From assembly GCA_023391815.1 (NCBI GenBank), contig JAEWAF010000134.1, positions 14,550-78,549 of the forward strand: a stretch of 64,000 nucleotides of DNA. The letters run 5' to 3'. Below the pieces are notes generated by a model. That model had not been told where the DNA came from, ran no database searches, and worked only from the letters and a program-made list of their open reading frames with translations. The stretch comes from Pseudomonadota bacterium (GTDB lineage: Bacteria > Pseudomonadota > Gammaproteobacteria > Steroidobacterales > Steroidobacteraceae). The position numbers were made by a program, and so were the translations under genes. This document shows, one piece after another, positions 15,511-24,214 of the stretch (position 1 is the first letter of the stretch; each line of letters begins with the position of its first letter).

Positions 15511-17022
15511 TTACGCGGGCGTTGTAACGATAACGTTCCAGGACAGCGGCTTCAGCCTCGCGCTGACAACCCCTTTATCGATGGAAACATCGGTGCGTGC
15601 TTTCGGCGCGACCGCATTGGGGGCGGACTTACTGTTGATCGCCTTGAGTTCGCTGTGGTGCAGCTCGCTGGCCAGCGACACCTTGCGACCTTCGCCCAAC
15701 CCTCGCAGCTCGACCTCCAGTTGCATCTCCTCGGTCGTGCTCCGATTCAGGGCGAGGATGGTGACGGCGCCGGTCGCTTCGTCGTGAATCACACTCGACA
15801 ACAGCAGCGACGCGTTCGTATGGGTCTTGGTCGAGAATGTTTCGGACTGCACCTTCGCACGCAGCACCTGGCCATGCGCATGACGCGAAGCCTGCGCGAA
15901 CGGATGGAAAATCGTCTGCCGCCAGGCCGGTCCGCCGGTCTCGGTCATGATCGGGCCGATCACATTGACGAGCTGTGCGATGCACGCCGCTTTGACGCGG
16001 TCCGCGTTGTTGATCATGGTGATCAGCGCGCCCCCCACGACGAGCGCGTCTTCGAAGTTGTAGATCTCTTCGAGCAGGGGCGGCGCCTTCGGCCAGCCCG
16101 GCTTGCGCAGATCCGCGGGCGTGTGGGCCTTGTACCAGACGTTCCATTCGTCCAGCGACAGCATGATGCGCTTCGGCGAGCGACGCTTCGCAGCCACTGC
16201 ATCGGCGATCGCAGCGACTTCCTTGATGAAGGAGTCCAGGTCTTCGATGACGGTGAAAAATTCCCGGATGTCGTTGCTGTCGTTGCGGAAGTACGCATGC
16301 AGCGAGATGAAGTCCACTTCGTTGAAGCAGTGGTCCAAAACTTCATATTCCCAGGACGCGTAAGTCGGCATCGCGCGCTGCGAGGAGCCGCAGGCAGCCA
16401 GTTGCAGATCGGCGTCGACCCAACGCATGACTTTCGCGGTCTCCTTCGCGATACGGCCGTACTCTTGAGCGGTCTTCTGGCAGATCTGCCAGGGCCCATC
16501 CATCTCGTTGCCCAGGCACCAGAACTTGATGTCGTGCGGCTTCTCGTAACCGTGCTCACGACGCAGATCCGAGTAGTACGTGCCACCGGGGTGATTGCAG
16601 TATTCGAGCAGATGACGCGCCTCCTCCGGGCCGCGAGTGCCGAGATTCACAGCAAACATCGGCTCGACTTTGGCCGTGCGGCACCAGGTGATAAATTCGT
16701 TGGTCCCGAACTCGTTGGTCTCGGTCGAGCCCCAGGCGAGGTCCAGACGCGGCGGGCGCCCATCCTTTGGCCCCACGCCATCCTCCCACTTGTAGCCCGA
16801 TAGAAAATTGCCGCCGGGATAGCGGACGATCGTCGGACCGAGCTCGCGCGTCAGCTCCAGCACGTCCTGACGGAAGCCGTGCTCGTTCGCGGTCGGATGA
16901 CCGGGCTCGTAGATGCCGCCATAGACACAGCGGCCCATGTGCTCGACGAAGGTGCCGAACACGCGGCGGTCCAACTCGGAGATGACGAAGTCGCGGTCGA
17001 CGACGATGCGTGAGGTGAGCAT
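15511..17022 (-). CDS. Cytosolic GH51 alpha-L-arabinofuranosidase
   Basis: A 503-residue enzyme without signal peptide, of usual GH51 length. A (beta/alpha)8 barrel with the acid/base Glu173 in KFWCLGNEMDGPW and the nucleophile Glu292 in SLDEWNVWY is followed by the C-terminal beta-sandwich. IVRYPGGNFLSGYKWEDGVG is the conserved substrate-binding block. It would release L-arabinose from imported arabino-oligosaccharides. It is the last gene of the importer operon, 17 bp behind the binding-protein gene, which supports an intracellular role. Confidence 0.95.
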   Translation of the reverse strand: MLTSRIVVDRDFVISELDRRVFGTFVEHMGRCVYGGIYEPGHPTANEHGFRQDVLELTRELGPTIVRYPGGNFLSGYKWEDGVGPKDGRPPRLDLAWGSTETNEFGTNEFITWCRTAKVEPMFAVNLGTRGPEEARHLLEYCNHPGGTYYSDLRREHGYEKPHDIKFWCLGNEMDGPWQICQKTAQEYGRIAKETAKVMRWVDADLQLAACGSSQRAMPTYASWEYEVLDHCFNEVDFISLHAYFRNDSNDIREFFTVIEDLDSFIKEVAAIADAVAAKRRSPKRIMLSLDEWNVWYKAHTPADLRKPGWPKAPPLLEEIYNFEDALVVGGALITMINNADRVKAACIAQLVNVIGPIMTETGGPAWRQTIFHPFAQASRHAHGQVLRAKVQSETFSTKTHTNASLLLSSVIHDEATGAVTILALNRSTTEEMQLEVELRGLGEGRKVSLASELHHSELKAINSKSAPNAVAPKARTDVSIDKGVVSARLKPLSWNVIVTTPA

Positions 17023-17039
17023 GAAGATGATCCAGTGAG

Positions 17040-18347
17040 CTAAAGAAGATGAAAGAGCAGGTCGTTGACGCGATGCTCGGCATCCGCGAGCGCGGCGTCG
17101 ACGGATTTATGGCCGGTGATGGCAGCCGCCATTTCCTCGCCGATGATGTCTTGCACGGGGAACTGTCGCTGGACGCCTGAAGGCAATGGCTGGCCCGTCG
17201 TGGAGATCTTCGCGATCTCACTTCGATGAGGCAGCGCGTTGAAACGCTCGCTCTCGATCACTGCTTGGTACGCCGGCAGATGGCCGGTGCGCGCCCACTC
17301 AAAGTCGTGATCGGCGATAAATTTCAGGAGCCGGAAAACTGCATCGTGCTGTTGAGGGGTGCGTTGCCTCTTCGGCATCACCCACGCGTGACCGTCGATG
17401 AATGTCGCATCGTGCCCGTAGAGCTGCGGCCACGGCATGACGGCGTAGCCGTCGGACAATGGCCGATCGGGCTTGCGCGATTCGGCATCGAAGTCGCCGA
17501 TCATCCAGGTGCCCACGAGATACACGCCACCCGCGCCATTGATGAAGCCGTTGGTGGCGGCCGCGTAATCCTGATTCTTCGTTGTGAGGTCTTCGATGTA
17601 GAGCTCGCGGAACATATCAACGACCTGCTTCGCTTCCGGCGATTGCAGCTTCAGCTGCTGCGGGTCGGCGAAGAAATCGACGTTCTGCTGCATCAACAGC
17701 GTATATAGATTGCGTGTGTAAGCGGCCCGCTCATTCGCCAGTGCCTGCACGAAGTATGGCTTGCCGGTCGCTTGTTTGAACTGCCGGGCATGGGCCAGCA
17801 GCTCTTCCGGACTGCGCGGCAGGATCGGCTTGCCGTCCTTCACGAGGCCGGCTTGCCGGAAATAGTTCATGTTGATGTGCCAGAGCGGCGCCCAGTTATC
17901 GATGGGCAAGCCGTAGATCTCACCTTGCTTGCTGACACTCGCCAGACTCGCCGCCGTGAAGCCTTCCGGATCCACACCGACCTTACGCAGCTCTTCGCCG
18001 AGCGGCTCGAGCAGCTTCCTCGATTGATAATCCGAGATCGCCGACAGGTGCATCGTCACCAGGTCCGGCGGATCGCCCGACGCGAGCTGCGCGGCCAACT
18101 GGTTGTATCCGGGCCAGGCCACCGGGCTCACGCGCACCTTCACATCCGGATTCTCGGCGCAGAACCTGTTGATCAGCGTCGTCATGATTCCGCACTCGCC
18201 TGCCGCGTTCTCGACATCGGTGCGATTACCGTACTCGGCCTTGCACGTGCCGAAGAACCGCTGCACGACGATTTCGTTTGGCGCCTGTCGCACGCCGCAA
18301 CTCGTGAGCATGACGCAGCTCAGCGCAGTGGCCAGCAGACGTTTCAT
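17040..18347 (-). CDS. ABC sugar-binding lipoprotein
   Basis: A 435-residue family 1 extracellular solute-binding protein from the ATG at 18347. The signal peptide ends in a lipobox LTSC with Cys17, so it is membrane-anchored. INRFCAENPDVKVRVSPVAW and SGDPPDLVTMHLSAI are typical of the lobe-1 start. ATG overlaps the stop of the upstream permease (ATGA), indicating translational coupling. It should capture arabinose or arabino-oligosaccharides for the two permeases upstream. Substrate is inferred from the neighbouring GH51 genes. Confidence 0.9.
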   Translation of the reverse strand: MKRLLATALSCVMLTSCGVRQAPNEIVVQRFFGTCKAEYGNRTDVENAAGECGIMTTLINRFCAENPDVKVRVSPVAWPGYNQLAAQLASGDPPDLVTMHLSAISDYQSRKLLEPLGEELRKVGVDPEGFTAASLASVSKQGEIYGLPIDNWAPLWHINMNYFRQAGLVKDGKPILPRSPEELLAHARQFKQATGKPYFVQALANERAAYTRNLYTLLMQQNVDFFADPQQLKLQSPEAKQVVDMFRELYIEDLTTKNQDYAAATNGFINGAGGVYLVGTWMIGDFDAESRKPDRPLSDGYAVMPWPQLYGHDATFIDGHAWVMPKRQRTPQQHDAVFRLLKFIADHDFEWARTGHLPAYQAVIESERFNALPHRSEIAKISTTGQPLPSGVQRQFPVQDIIGEEMAAAITGHKSVDAALADAEHRVNDLLFHLL

Positions 18348-19192
18348 GCCGCCGCTCCGGATACTGCGCGCACGATGTACTTCTGGAAGAACATATAAAC
18401 GATGAGAATAGGCAACCCTGCGAACACCGCCTGCGCCATCAAGTAACCGAGACCGGCCGACTCCGCGAAGTTCATCTGCGTCGATGCGATGCCCACGGTG
18501 AGCGTGTACATGCGCTCGTTGGTGCCAGACACCAATGGCCACCAGTAGTCGTTCCACGCGTGCAGGAATGTAAAGATGCCGAGCGTCGCCTGCGCTGGCA
18601 GCGTCATGGGCAACAGGACGCGCCAGAAGATTTTGAAGCGCGACGCGTTGTCGAGCAGCGCCGCTTCATCGACTTCGGTGGGAATCGCCTTGAAATACTG
18701 CGTCATCAGGAACACGCCGAACGGCGCCGACATGCCCGGCAACATCAAGCCCGCGTAGGTGTTGTGCAGCTGAAGCTCGCTGAACAGCTGATGGCGCACC
18801 AGGATCACCGCCTGCTCGGGAATCGCCAACCCGAACAGCACCAACACGAAGATCACACTGCGGCCCGGAAATTCCAGGCGCGCGAAGCCGTAACCCGCGA
18901 GCGAGGACAGTGCGAGCACGCCGAGGCTCATGCCGACTGAAACGATGATGCTGTTGAGCAGCCAGCGGAATACGTCCGAGCCGATCAAGATGTCGTAGTA
19001 GTTTCGGAGCGTCCATGGCGCCTTCAGCACCGAGTTGGTATCTACCAGAAGCTCGGCATTGCTCTTCAGCGACAGACCGACCGCCCACAGCATGGGCATG
19101 ATCATCACGATGGCGAGCGCGATCGTCGCTGCGAGGATGACTCGATCGCCAGATCCTCGACCGACCGCGCCCGCTGCGAACCGCGTCTCCAT
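18344..19192 (-). CDS. Sugar ABC transporter permease, MalG/AraQ type
   Basis: A 282-residue inner-membrane protein with six predicted membrane segments and the EAA loop EVDEAALLDNASRFKIFWRV that docks the ATPase. The N-terminal segment MIMPMLWAVGLSLKSNAEL is typical of MalG-like subunits. Its start overlaps the MalF-type gene stop (TGATG), and its stop overlaps the binding-protein start (ATGA). Confidence 0.93.
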   Translation of the reverse strand: METRFAAGAVGRGSGDRVILAATIALAIVMIMPMLWAVGLSLKSNAELLVDTNSVLKAPWTLRNYYDILIGSDVFRWLLNSIIVSVGMSLGVLALSSLAGYGFARLEFPGRSVIFVLVLFGLAIPEQAVILVRHQLFSELQLHNTYAGLMLPGMSAPFGVFLMTQYFKAIPTEVDEAALLDNASRFKIFWRVLLPMTLPAQATLGIFTFLHAWNDYWWPLVSGTNERMYTLTVGIASTQMNFAESAGLGYLMAQAVFAGLPILIVYMFFQKYIVRAVSGAAA

Positions 19193-20121
19193 CAGAACGC
19201 CTCCTTACGGCGCGCGACGAAGTACTGCGCCATCGCGGCGAGTGCAATGAGAGCGAACAGGATCTGGCCAGCAGCCACTGCGTAGCCCACGTCCCAACGA
19301 GTGAAGCCTACCTCGAAGATGAACAGCACCAGCGGTCGCGACGCATTGTTCGGCCCGCCTTGCGTCATCAGATACGCCTGCCCGAACAGCTGAAACTGCA
19401 ACACCACTTCAATGATGATCACGAGTGCGAACGTGCGCCGGATCGATGGCAACGTGACACTCCAAAGCGTTTTCCATCGGCCCGCGTTGTCGAGCGCCGC
19501 GGCTTCATATAATTCACGCGGCACCTGCTGAAGCGCGGCCAGGAACAGCATCATCGGCAACCCGATGCACCACCAGATGGTCGTGACCGCGATGGCCGGG
19601 AGCGCGAGGTCGGCACTGGTGAGAAACGCGACCGGCGCTTTACCGAATGCTTCGAATAGGTTCGCGAGGAAGCCGCCGTCCGGGGCGAACACGACTTTCC
19701 AGAGCAGTGTCACGATCGTCACGGACAGTACCGACGACGCGAAAAACACGCCGCGAAGGAAGGCCGCGATCCGGGTCGTGCGATTGAGCGCCAAGGCCAG
19801 GCCGAGCCCGATGATCGCCAGCGCCGGTACAGTAAGCAGAATGAAGTAGAACGTGTTGCCGACCGCGCCGATGAACACCTTGTCGTTGGCCAGACGTACG
19901 AAATTCTCCAAGCCGACGAAACGGCTGCCCCCGAAAAAGTCCGCCTTGTGCAAGCTCAGCCAGAAGCCGGCGAACAGCGGATAAACCAGCAACGTCACAT
20001 ATAAGAAGAGAAACGGCGCCACATACAGCAGATGGCTCCAGCGACTTTGCTGAGCGCCAGCCCGCGTGGGTTGAACGCGCGCGTGGCCCAGATCGCTCAA
20101 TTGCCCGGCCGTTGCGCTCAC
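19192..20121 (-). CDS. Sugar ABC transporter permease, MalF/AraP type
   Basis: A 309-residue inner-membrane protein. A GTG start at 20121 is chosen because GGGAG lies 6 bases before it; the frame is open further upstream but without a ribosome site. Six membrane segments begin with YVAPFLFLYVTLLVYPLFAG, and the EAA loop is ELYEAAALDNAGRWKTLWSV. It pairs with the downstream MalG-type permease. Confidence 0.92.
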   Translation of the reverse strand: MSATAGQLSDLGHARVQPTRAGAQQSRWSHLLYVAPFLFLYVTLLVYPLFAGFWLSLHKADFFGGSRFVGLENFVRLANDKVFIGAVGNTFYFILLTVPALAIIGLGLALALNRTTRIAAFLRGVFFASSVLSVTIVTLLWKVVFAPDGGFLANLFEAFGKAPVAFLTSADLALPAIAVTTIWWCIGLPMMLFLAALQQVPRELYEAAALDNAGRWKTLWSVTLPSIRRTFALVIIIEVVLQFQLFGQAYLMTQGGPNNASRPLVLFIFEVGFTRWDVGYAVAAGQILFALIALAAMAQYFVARRKEAF

Positions 20122-20183
20122 GTTGAGCTCCCGTCTCGCAAGGCGTGATGACCGCACGCTCGAAAGAGATCGCATCTCTGATC

Positions 20184-20301
20184 GCCGGCGCTCACGGTGC
20201 GCTCCCATCCAGGACGGCGTGGCCGCACGTCTGGTCAAATTCGCTCGGCTGAACCGCGGTGCTCACGCTGCGCGCCCATCCGGCACGGCGTGGTGACCGC
20301 G
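20184..20301. repeat. Imperfect 45-bp direct repeat between ABC genes
   Basis: A block near 20184-20229 (GGCGCTCACGGTGCG, CCCATCC, GACGGCGTGG) recurs with substitutions near 20256-20301 (GGTGCTCACGCTGCG, CCCATCC, CACGGCGTGG), 72 bp apart. The second copy forms the last codons of the ATPase gene, the first lies in the spacer before the permease. It suggests a local duplication of the ATPase 3' end. Confidence 0.5.
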
Positions 20302-21369
20302 ATCCTGGTCATCAAACAGATGCGCGCCGCCGCCGTCGAACTTCACGCCGACGTGATCGTTGAGTGCGACACGACTGTTGCCGGCATCTTCTGCCACGAG
20401 CGTCGTGCCCTCGGACAGGCGCACATACACGAGGGTGCGATCACCCAAGCGCTCGACGAACTCCGCGATACCCGCCGTCTCGCCCTGGCCGACTGGGCAG
20501 ATATCCAACGACTCGGCGCGAATTCCCAGCTTGAAGGACTTGGACATTGGCAACGACGACTTCTCGATGCGGGTCGTGACGATCGCACCGTCCGGCAACC
20601 GCGCCGAAACAAACCCGTTCGGCCCGTCACTCAGCTCGACCGGCGAAAAGTTCATGGCCGGCGTGCCGACGAAACTTGCGACAAAGGCGGTCGCGGGCCG
20701 CGAGTAGATCTCCATGGGCGTGCCGATCTGCTCGATCTTGCGGTTGTTCATCACGACGACCCGATGCGCGAGCGTCATCGCCTCGACCTGATCGTGCGTG
20801 ACAAAGATCATCGCGGCATCGACGCGCTGATGAAGCTGCGCGATTTCCAAGCGCGTGCGAACACGGAGCGCGGCGTCGAGATTCGACAGCGGCTCATCGA
20901 ACAGAAACAGGTGAGGCTCTTTGACGATCGCGCGACCGATCGCGACTCGCTGACGCTGACCGCCCGAAATCTGCCCCGGCTTCCGCTCCAGCAGATGCGT
21001 GATCTCGAGCATCTTCGCGGCGGCATCGACGCGTCGGTCGATCTCGGCCGGGGGAAGCTTCACGTTACGCAGGCCGAACGACATGTTCTCGCGCAACGTC
21101 ATGTGCGGGTATAGCGCGTAATGCTGGAACACCATCGCCACTCCTCGCTCGCCCGGGGCGAGGCGATCGACACGGCGATCGCCGATCCAGATCTCGCCGG
21201 CATCGACCGACTCCAGACCGGCAATCATGCGAAACAAAGGCGATTTGCCGCAGCCCGACGGCCCGAGGAACACCATGAATTCACGCGCCCGAATGCTCAG
21301 CGATACGTTGTCGATGACCGTGACGGCGCCGAAGGTCTTGGTGACGTTTTTGAGCTCGATGCCGGGCAT
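20263..21369 (-). CDS. Sugar ABC transporter ATPase (MalK/UgpC/MsmX type)
   Basis: A 368-residue ATPase with Walker A GPSGCGKSPLF (residues 36-46), Q-loop FQHYALYPHMTL, signature ISGGQRQRVA, Walker B LFLFDEPLSNLDA and H-loop VTHDQ, followed by a C-terminal OB-like regulatory domain. Walker A is odd: the residue after the invariant Lys-Ser is Pro44 instead of Thr, from CCT in place of the usual ACN. The GxxGxGKS core is kept. First gene of the arabino-oligosaccharide importer operon and divergent from the regulator. Confidence 0.93.
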   Translation of the reverse strand: MPGIELKNVTKTFGAVTVIDNVSLSIRAREFMVFLGPSGCGKSPLFRMIAGLESVDAGEIWIGDRRVDRLAPGERGVAMVFQHYALYPHMTLRENMSFGLRNVKLPPAEIDRRVDAAAKMLEITHLLERKPGQISGGQRQRVAIGRAIVKEPHLFLFDEPLSNLDAALRVRTRLEIAQLHQRVDAAMIFVTHDQVEAMTLAHRVVVMNNRKIEQIGTPMEIYSRPATAFVASFVGTPAMNFSPVELSDGPNGFVSARLPDGAIVTTRIEKSSLPMSKSFKLGIRAESLDICPVGQGETAGIAEFVERLGDRTLVYVRLSEGTTLVAEDAGNSRVALNDHVGVKFDGGGAHLFDDQDRGHHAVPDGRAA

Positions 21370-21410
21370 GAGAGATGACTTGGCTTCGGATCGCAGGCCA
21401 GATTGTCGCC

Positions 21411-21426
21411 ATAAACTCAGACAAAT
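21411..21426. promoter_or_regulatory. Shared arabinose-locus motif, site a1
   Basis: Reverse complement reads ATTTGTCTGAGTTTAT, in the divergent promoter between the importer ATPase (start 21369) and the regulator (start 21629). The core TTGTCTGAGT recurs before the catabolic operon and before the epimerase gene. Proposed binding site of the GntR-type regulator. Confidence 0.5.
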
Positions 21427-21442
21427 CCATGGTAACGACTTT

Positions 21443-21461
21443 CGATTTGTCAGGCAAATCG
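21443..21461. promoter_or_regulatory. Palindromic candidate operator, site a2
   Basis: CGATTTGTCAGGCAAATCG is a perfect inverted repeat with 7-bp arms and a 5-bp centre, 17 bp from site a1. FadR-type GntR proteins bind short palindromes of this size. Its left half TTTGTC matches the core of the other sites in the locus. Confidence 0.5.
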
Positions 21462-21628
21462 GTCGGACGAGGCTGCGGGTCGAGGTGGACTGGCCGGCAT
21501 CGCGGCGGGTGGGCCGTGCAAATCGGTGCCGACCGAAGCGAAATCGGCGCGCGGCGTGCGTAAACTACTGGCGTATGACGTAGAGGCCAGGGCTCAGGCC
21601 CGCCCGCGCGTCGCGAGGGAAATCATCG

Positions 21629-22405
21629 ATGTCGAACAAAAAATCCGCGGCTGCGAGAGCCAATGCGAAGGCGCGACGCAAGTCGCTCCGGCTGCACGGA
21701 ACCATCGCGCGTGACCTGGGAGTGCTGATCGTGTCGGGCCGCTACAAGCCCGGCGACATTCTCAATGGCGAGATCGATGCGAGCGATCGGCTGCAGGTCT
21801 CGCGCACGGCGTATCGAGAGGCAGTCCGCATCCTCGCCGCCAAAGGGCTGGTGGAGTCGCGCCCCAAGGTCGGCACGCGCGTGAGCCCGCAAGCTCGCTG
21901 GCACATGCTCGACCCGGATGTGTTGTCGTGGATTTTCGAGTTCGAGCCGGACGACACGCTGCTCGCGAACCTGTTCGAACTGCGCAAGATCGTCGAGCCC
22001 GAAGCGGCCGCGCTGGCGGCCCTGCGTCGAACCAACGAAGAGCTCGAAGCGATGGAGAAGGCGCTCGAAGGCATGGCCGCTCACACCCTGGCCAGCGAAG
22101 CCGGCCGCCTCGCCGACCAGGAATTTCACTCGGCGATGCTGCGCGCGAGCGGCAACGCTTTCATCGTGTCGCTGACCAGCGGCGTCGGTGCCGCGGTCTC
22201 CTGGACCACGATCTTCAAGCAGCGACACAACCCGTTGCGCCGAGACCCGATCCCGGATCATCAAAAGGTCTATGAGGCAGTCAAAGCCTCCGATCCGAAG
22301 GCCGCGCACGCGGCGATGTTGAACCTGGTGGAGCTGGCCCAGCTCGACACGGCCAACTCGCGCAAACAAAAACCCGCCAAGACCGCGAATTCGGCTCGAA
22401 GCTGA
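21629..22405 (+). CDS. GntR/FadR-family regulator of the arabinose locus
   Basis: A 258-residue regulator. A basic N-terminus leads into a winged helix (RDLGVLIVSGRYKPGDILNG, then LQVSRTAYREAVRILAAKGL and VESRPKVGTRV). A C-terminal FCD ligand-binding domain follows with the conserved ELRKIVEPEAAALAA and DQEFHSAMLRASGN blocks and a late DHQKVYEAV histidine that typically binds metal. It lies between importer and catabolic operon, and probably represses both until a sugar-acid intermediate binds. GAGGGA precedes the ATG. Confidence 0.9.
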   Translation: MSNKKSAAARANAKARRKSLRLHGTIARDLGVLIVSGRYKPGDILNGEIDASDRLQVSRTAYREAVRILAAKGLVESRPKVGTRVSPQARWHMLDPDVLSWIFEFEPDDTLLANLFELRKIVEPEAAALAALRRTNEELEAMEKALEGMAAHTLASEAGRLADQEFHSAMLRASGNAFIVSLTSGVGAAVSWTTIFKQRHNPLRRDPIPDHQKVYEAVKASDPKAAHAAMLNLVELAQLDTANSRKQKPAKTANSARS

Positions 22406-22524
22406 AGTAATTCCGCCGGCCGGCCCATCCCAGGCCCGCCGGGCGGTGGATTTTGCGTCCGGGATCCCCCACCTCCAGTGTTGTGGTCTTGTTGACGCTC
22501 GCCGCGGATGTCTTAATGCCACGG

Positions 22525-22537
22525 GCGTTGTTAACGC
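22525..22537. promoter_or_regulatory. Short palindrome upstream of the catabolic operon
   Basis: GCGTTGTTAACGC has perfect 5-bp arms around GTT, about 100 bp upstream of the dehydrogenase start. It may be a second regulatory element, but it does not match the motif shared by the other promoters in this locus. Confidence 0.3.
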
Positions 22538-22588
22538 TACCTCGGGCCCGGAGTGCCATGCCGATTGCCGGCCATGGCGTAACTGGGA

Positions 22589-22604
22589 TAATGTCTGAGT
22601 AAAT
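22589..22604. promoter_or_regulatory. Shared arabinose-locus motif, site b
   Basis: TAATGTCTGAGTAAAT lies 30-45 bp upstream of the aldehyde dehydrogenase start and shares TGTCTGAGT with sites a1 and c. Position is that of a promoter-overlapping operator. Confidence 0.5.
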
Positions 22605-22633
22605 CAACGGAACAAGTTTAGGCGGAGATTCCC

Positions 22634-24214
22634 ATGCCCCTCACCGGTCAGCTATTCATCGGTCGCGAACGCGTCGCGACCGCTCAAACGTTTCGCGCAG
22701 CCAACCCCACGACCGCCTCGTTGATCGAGCCGCCCTTCAGCTCGGCCGGCAGTGCCGAGGTGGAGCGCGCGAGCCAGCTGGCGAGCGAGGCTTTCGATCA
22801 ATACCGCGCGCTCGATAATGAAACCCGCGCGAAATTTCTGGAAACCATCGGCGATCGCATCATGGCGCTGGGCGATGAGCTGCTCGAGCGCGCTCACGCC
22901 GAGTCCGGTCTGCCGCTCGCGCGTTTGACGGGCGAGCGCGGCCGCACGGTCGGGCAGCTGCGTCTGTTCGCGGATGAGTTGCGCAAAGGCGGTTGGCAGG
23001 GCGTGCGCATCGATCCGGCGATGCCTGACCGCAAGCCGTTGCCACGTGCGGATCTGCGTCAGCGCAAAGTCCCGCTTGGCCCGGTCGTTGTATTCGGTGC
23101 GAGCAACTTCCCACTCGCGTTCTCCGTTGCCGGCGGCGACACCGCTTCCGCCCTCGCTGCGGGCTGTCCGGTCATCGTCAAAGGTCACTCGGCGCATCCG
23201 GGCACGAGCGAGCTGGTCGCGCAGGCCATCACCGACGCCGTCGCCCAGTGCGGACTGCATCCGGGCGTGTTTTCGCTGTTGAATGGCGACAAGCGCGAGC
23301 TTGGCGCGTCGCTGGTCGCCGATCCGCGCATCAAGGCCGTTGGCTTCACCGGCTCGCGTGGCGGCGGCGTGGCGTTGATGAAGATCGCCGCGGCCCGCCC
23401 CGAGCCGATTCCTGTTTACGCTGAAATGAGCAGCGTGAATCCAGTGCTGCTGTTGCCGGGTGCGCTCGCCGCTCGCGCCGAAGCGCTCGGTAAGGAATTC
23501 GTCGCGTCGCTGACGCTCGGCTCGGGTCAGTTCTGTACGAACCCCGGCTTGGTGTTCGCGCTCGAAGGACCGCACGTCGATACATTCATCGCTTCGGCAG
23601 CCGCCGCGCTCGGTGGCACGCCCCCTCAAGTCATGCTGACGGCTGGCATTTACGACGCGTTCCAGAAAGGCGTCGATCGTCTCGCCACCCACAAATCCGT
23701 GAAAACGATCGCTCGCGGCGCCGATACTCAAGGCGCGAACTGCGGTCGTGGCGCATTGTTCTCGGTACCCGCGAGCGCACTGACTCACGAAATTGCCGAA
23801 GAAGTGTTCGGCGCATCTTCCGTCATCGTCCGCTGCGCCAACGAAGCCGAGTTGATCGGCGCGCTCGAAAAGCTCGAAGGCCAGTTGACGGCGACGCTGC
23901 ATGTCACCGAGCAGGACTACTCCATCGCGCAGAAACTCATTCCCACGCTGGAACGCAAGGTGGGCCGCATCCTCGCGAACGGCTGGCCGACCGGTGTCGA
24001 AGTGTCGCATGCGATGGTTCACGGCGGCCCGTACCCGTCGACCTCCGACGGCCGCACGACTTCGGTCGGCACGCTCGCCATCGAACGTTTCCTGCGTCCC
24101 GTCTGCTACCAGGACATTCCGGATGCGTTGTTGCCTCCGGTCCTGAAGCGTGGCGCGCAAACTTCCACGCCGCATCGACTGGATGGCGTTTACCAGACCG
24201 GGGCGAACAAATGA
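22634..24214 (+). CDS. 2-oxoglutarate semialdehyde (2,5-dioxopentanoate) dehydrogenase
   Basis: A 526-residue NAD(P)-dependent aldehyde dehydrogenase. Catalytic Cys301 sits in LGSGQFCTNPG, the general base Glu264 in VYAEMSSVNP, and the cofactor loop in VGFTGSRGGG. The length and the GASNFPLAFSVAGGDTASAL block are those of the KGSA dehydrogenases that finish non-phosphorylative pentose and sugar-acid pathways. It makes 2-oxoglutarate, feeding the TCA cycle. First gene of the catabolic operon; its last 4 bases overlap the next start (ATGA). Confidence 0.92.
   Translation: MPLTGQLFIGRERVATAQTFRAANPTTASLIEPPFSSAGSAEVERASQLASEAFDQYRALDNETRAKFLETIGDRIMALGDELLERAHAESGLPLARLTGERGRTVGQLRLFADELRKGGWQGVRIDPAMPDRKPLPRADLRQRKVPLGPVVVFGASNFPLAFSVAGGDTASALAAGCPVIVKGHSAHPGTSELVAQAITDAVAQCGLHPGVFSLLNGDKRELGASLVADPRIKAVGFTGSRGGGVALMKIAAARPEPIPVYAEMSSVNPVLLLPGALAARAEALGKEFVASLTLGSGQFCTNPGLVFALEGPHVDTFIASAAAALGGTPPQVMLTAGIYDAFQKGVDRLATHKSVKTIARGADTQGANCGRGALFSVPASALTHEIAEEVFGASSVIVRCANEAELIGALEKLEGQLTATLHVTEQDYSIAQKLIPTLERKVGRILANGWPTGVEVSHAMVHGGPYPSTSDGRTTSVGTLAIERFLRPVCYQDIPDALLPPVLKRGAQTSTPHRLDGVYQTGANK

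Noticed and set aside
15133..16803. A 556-residue plus-strand reading frame
   Set aside because: It is the antisense frame of the GH51 gene; its translation has no family pattern, while the minus strand gives a complete enzyme with both catalytic glutamates.
22652..24175. A 507-residue minus-strand reading frame opposite the aldehyde dehydrogenase
   Set aside because: Shadow frame; composition is Arg/Gln/His-rich and the plus strand has all aldehyde dehydrogenase motifs.
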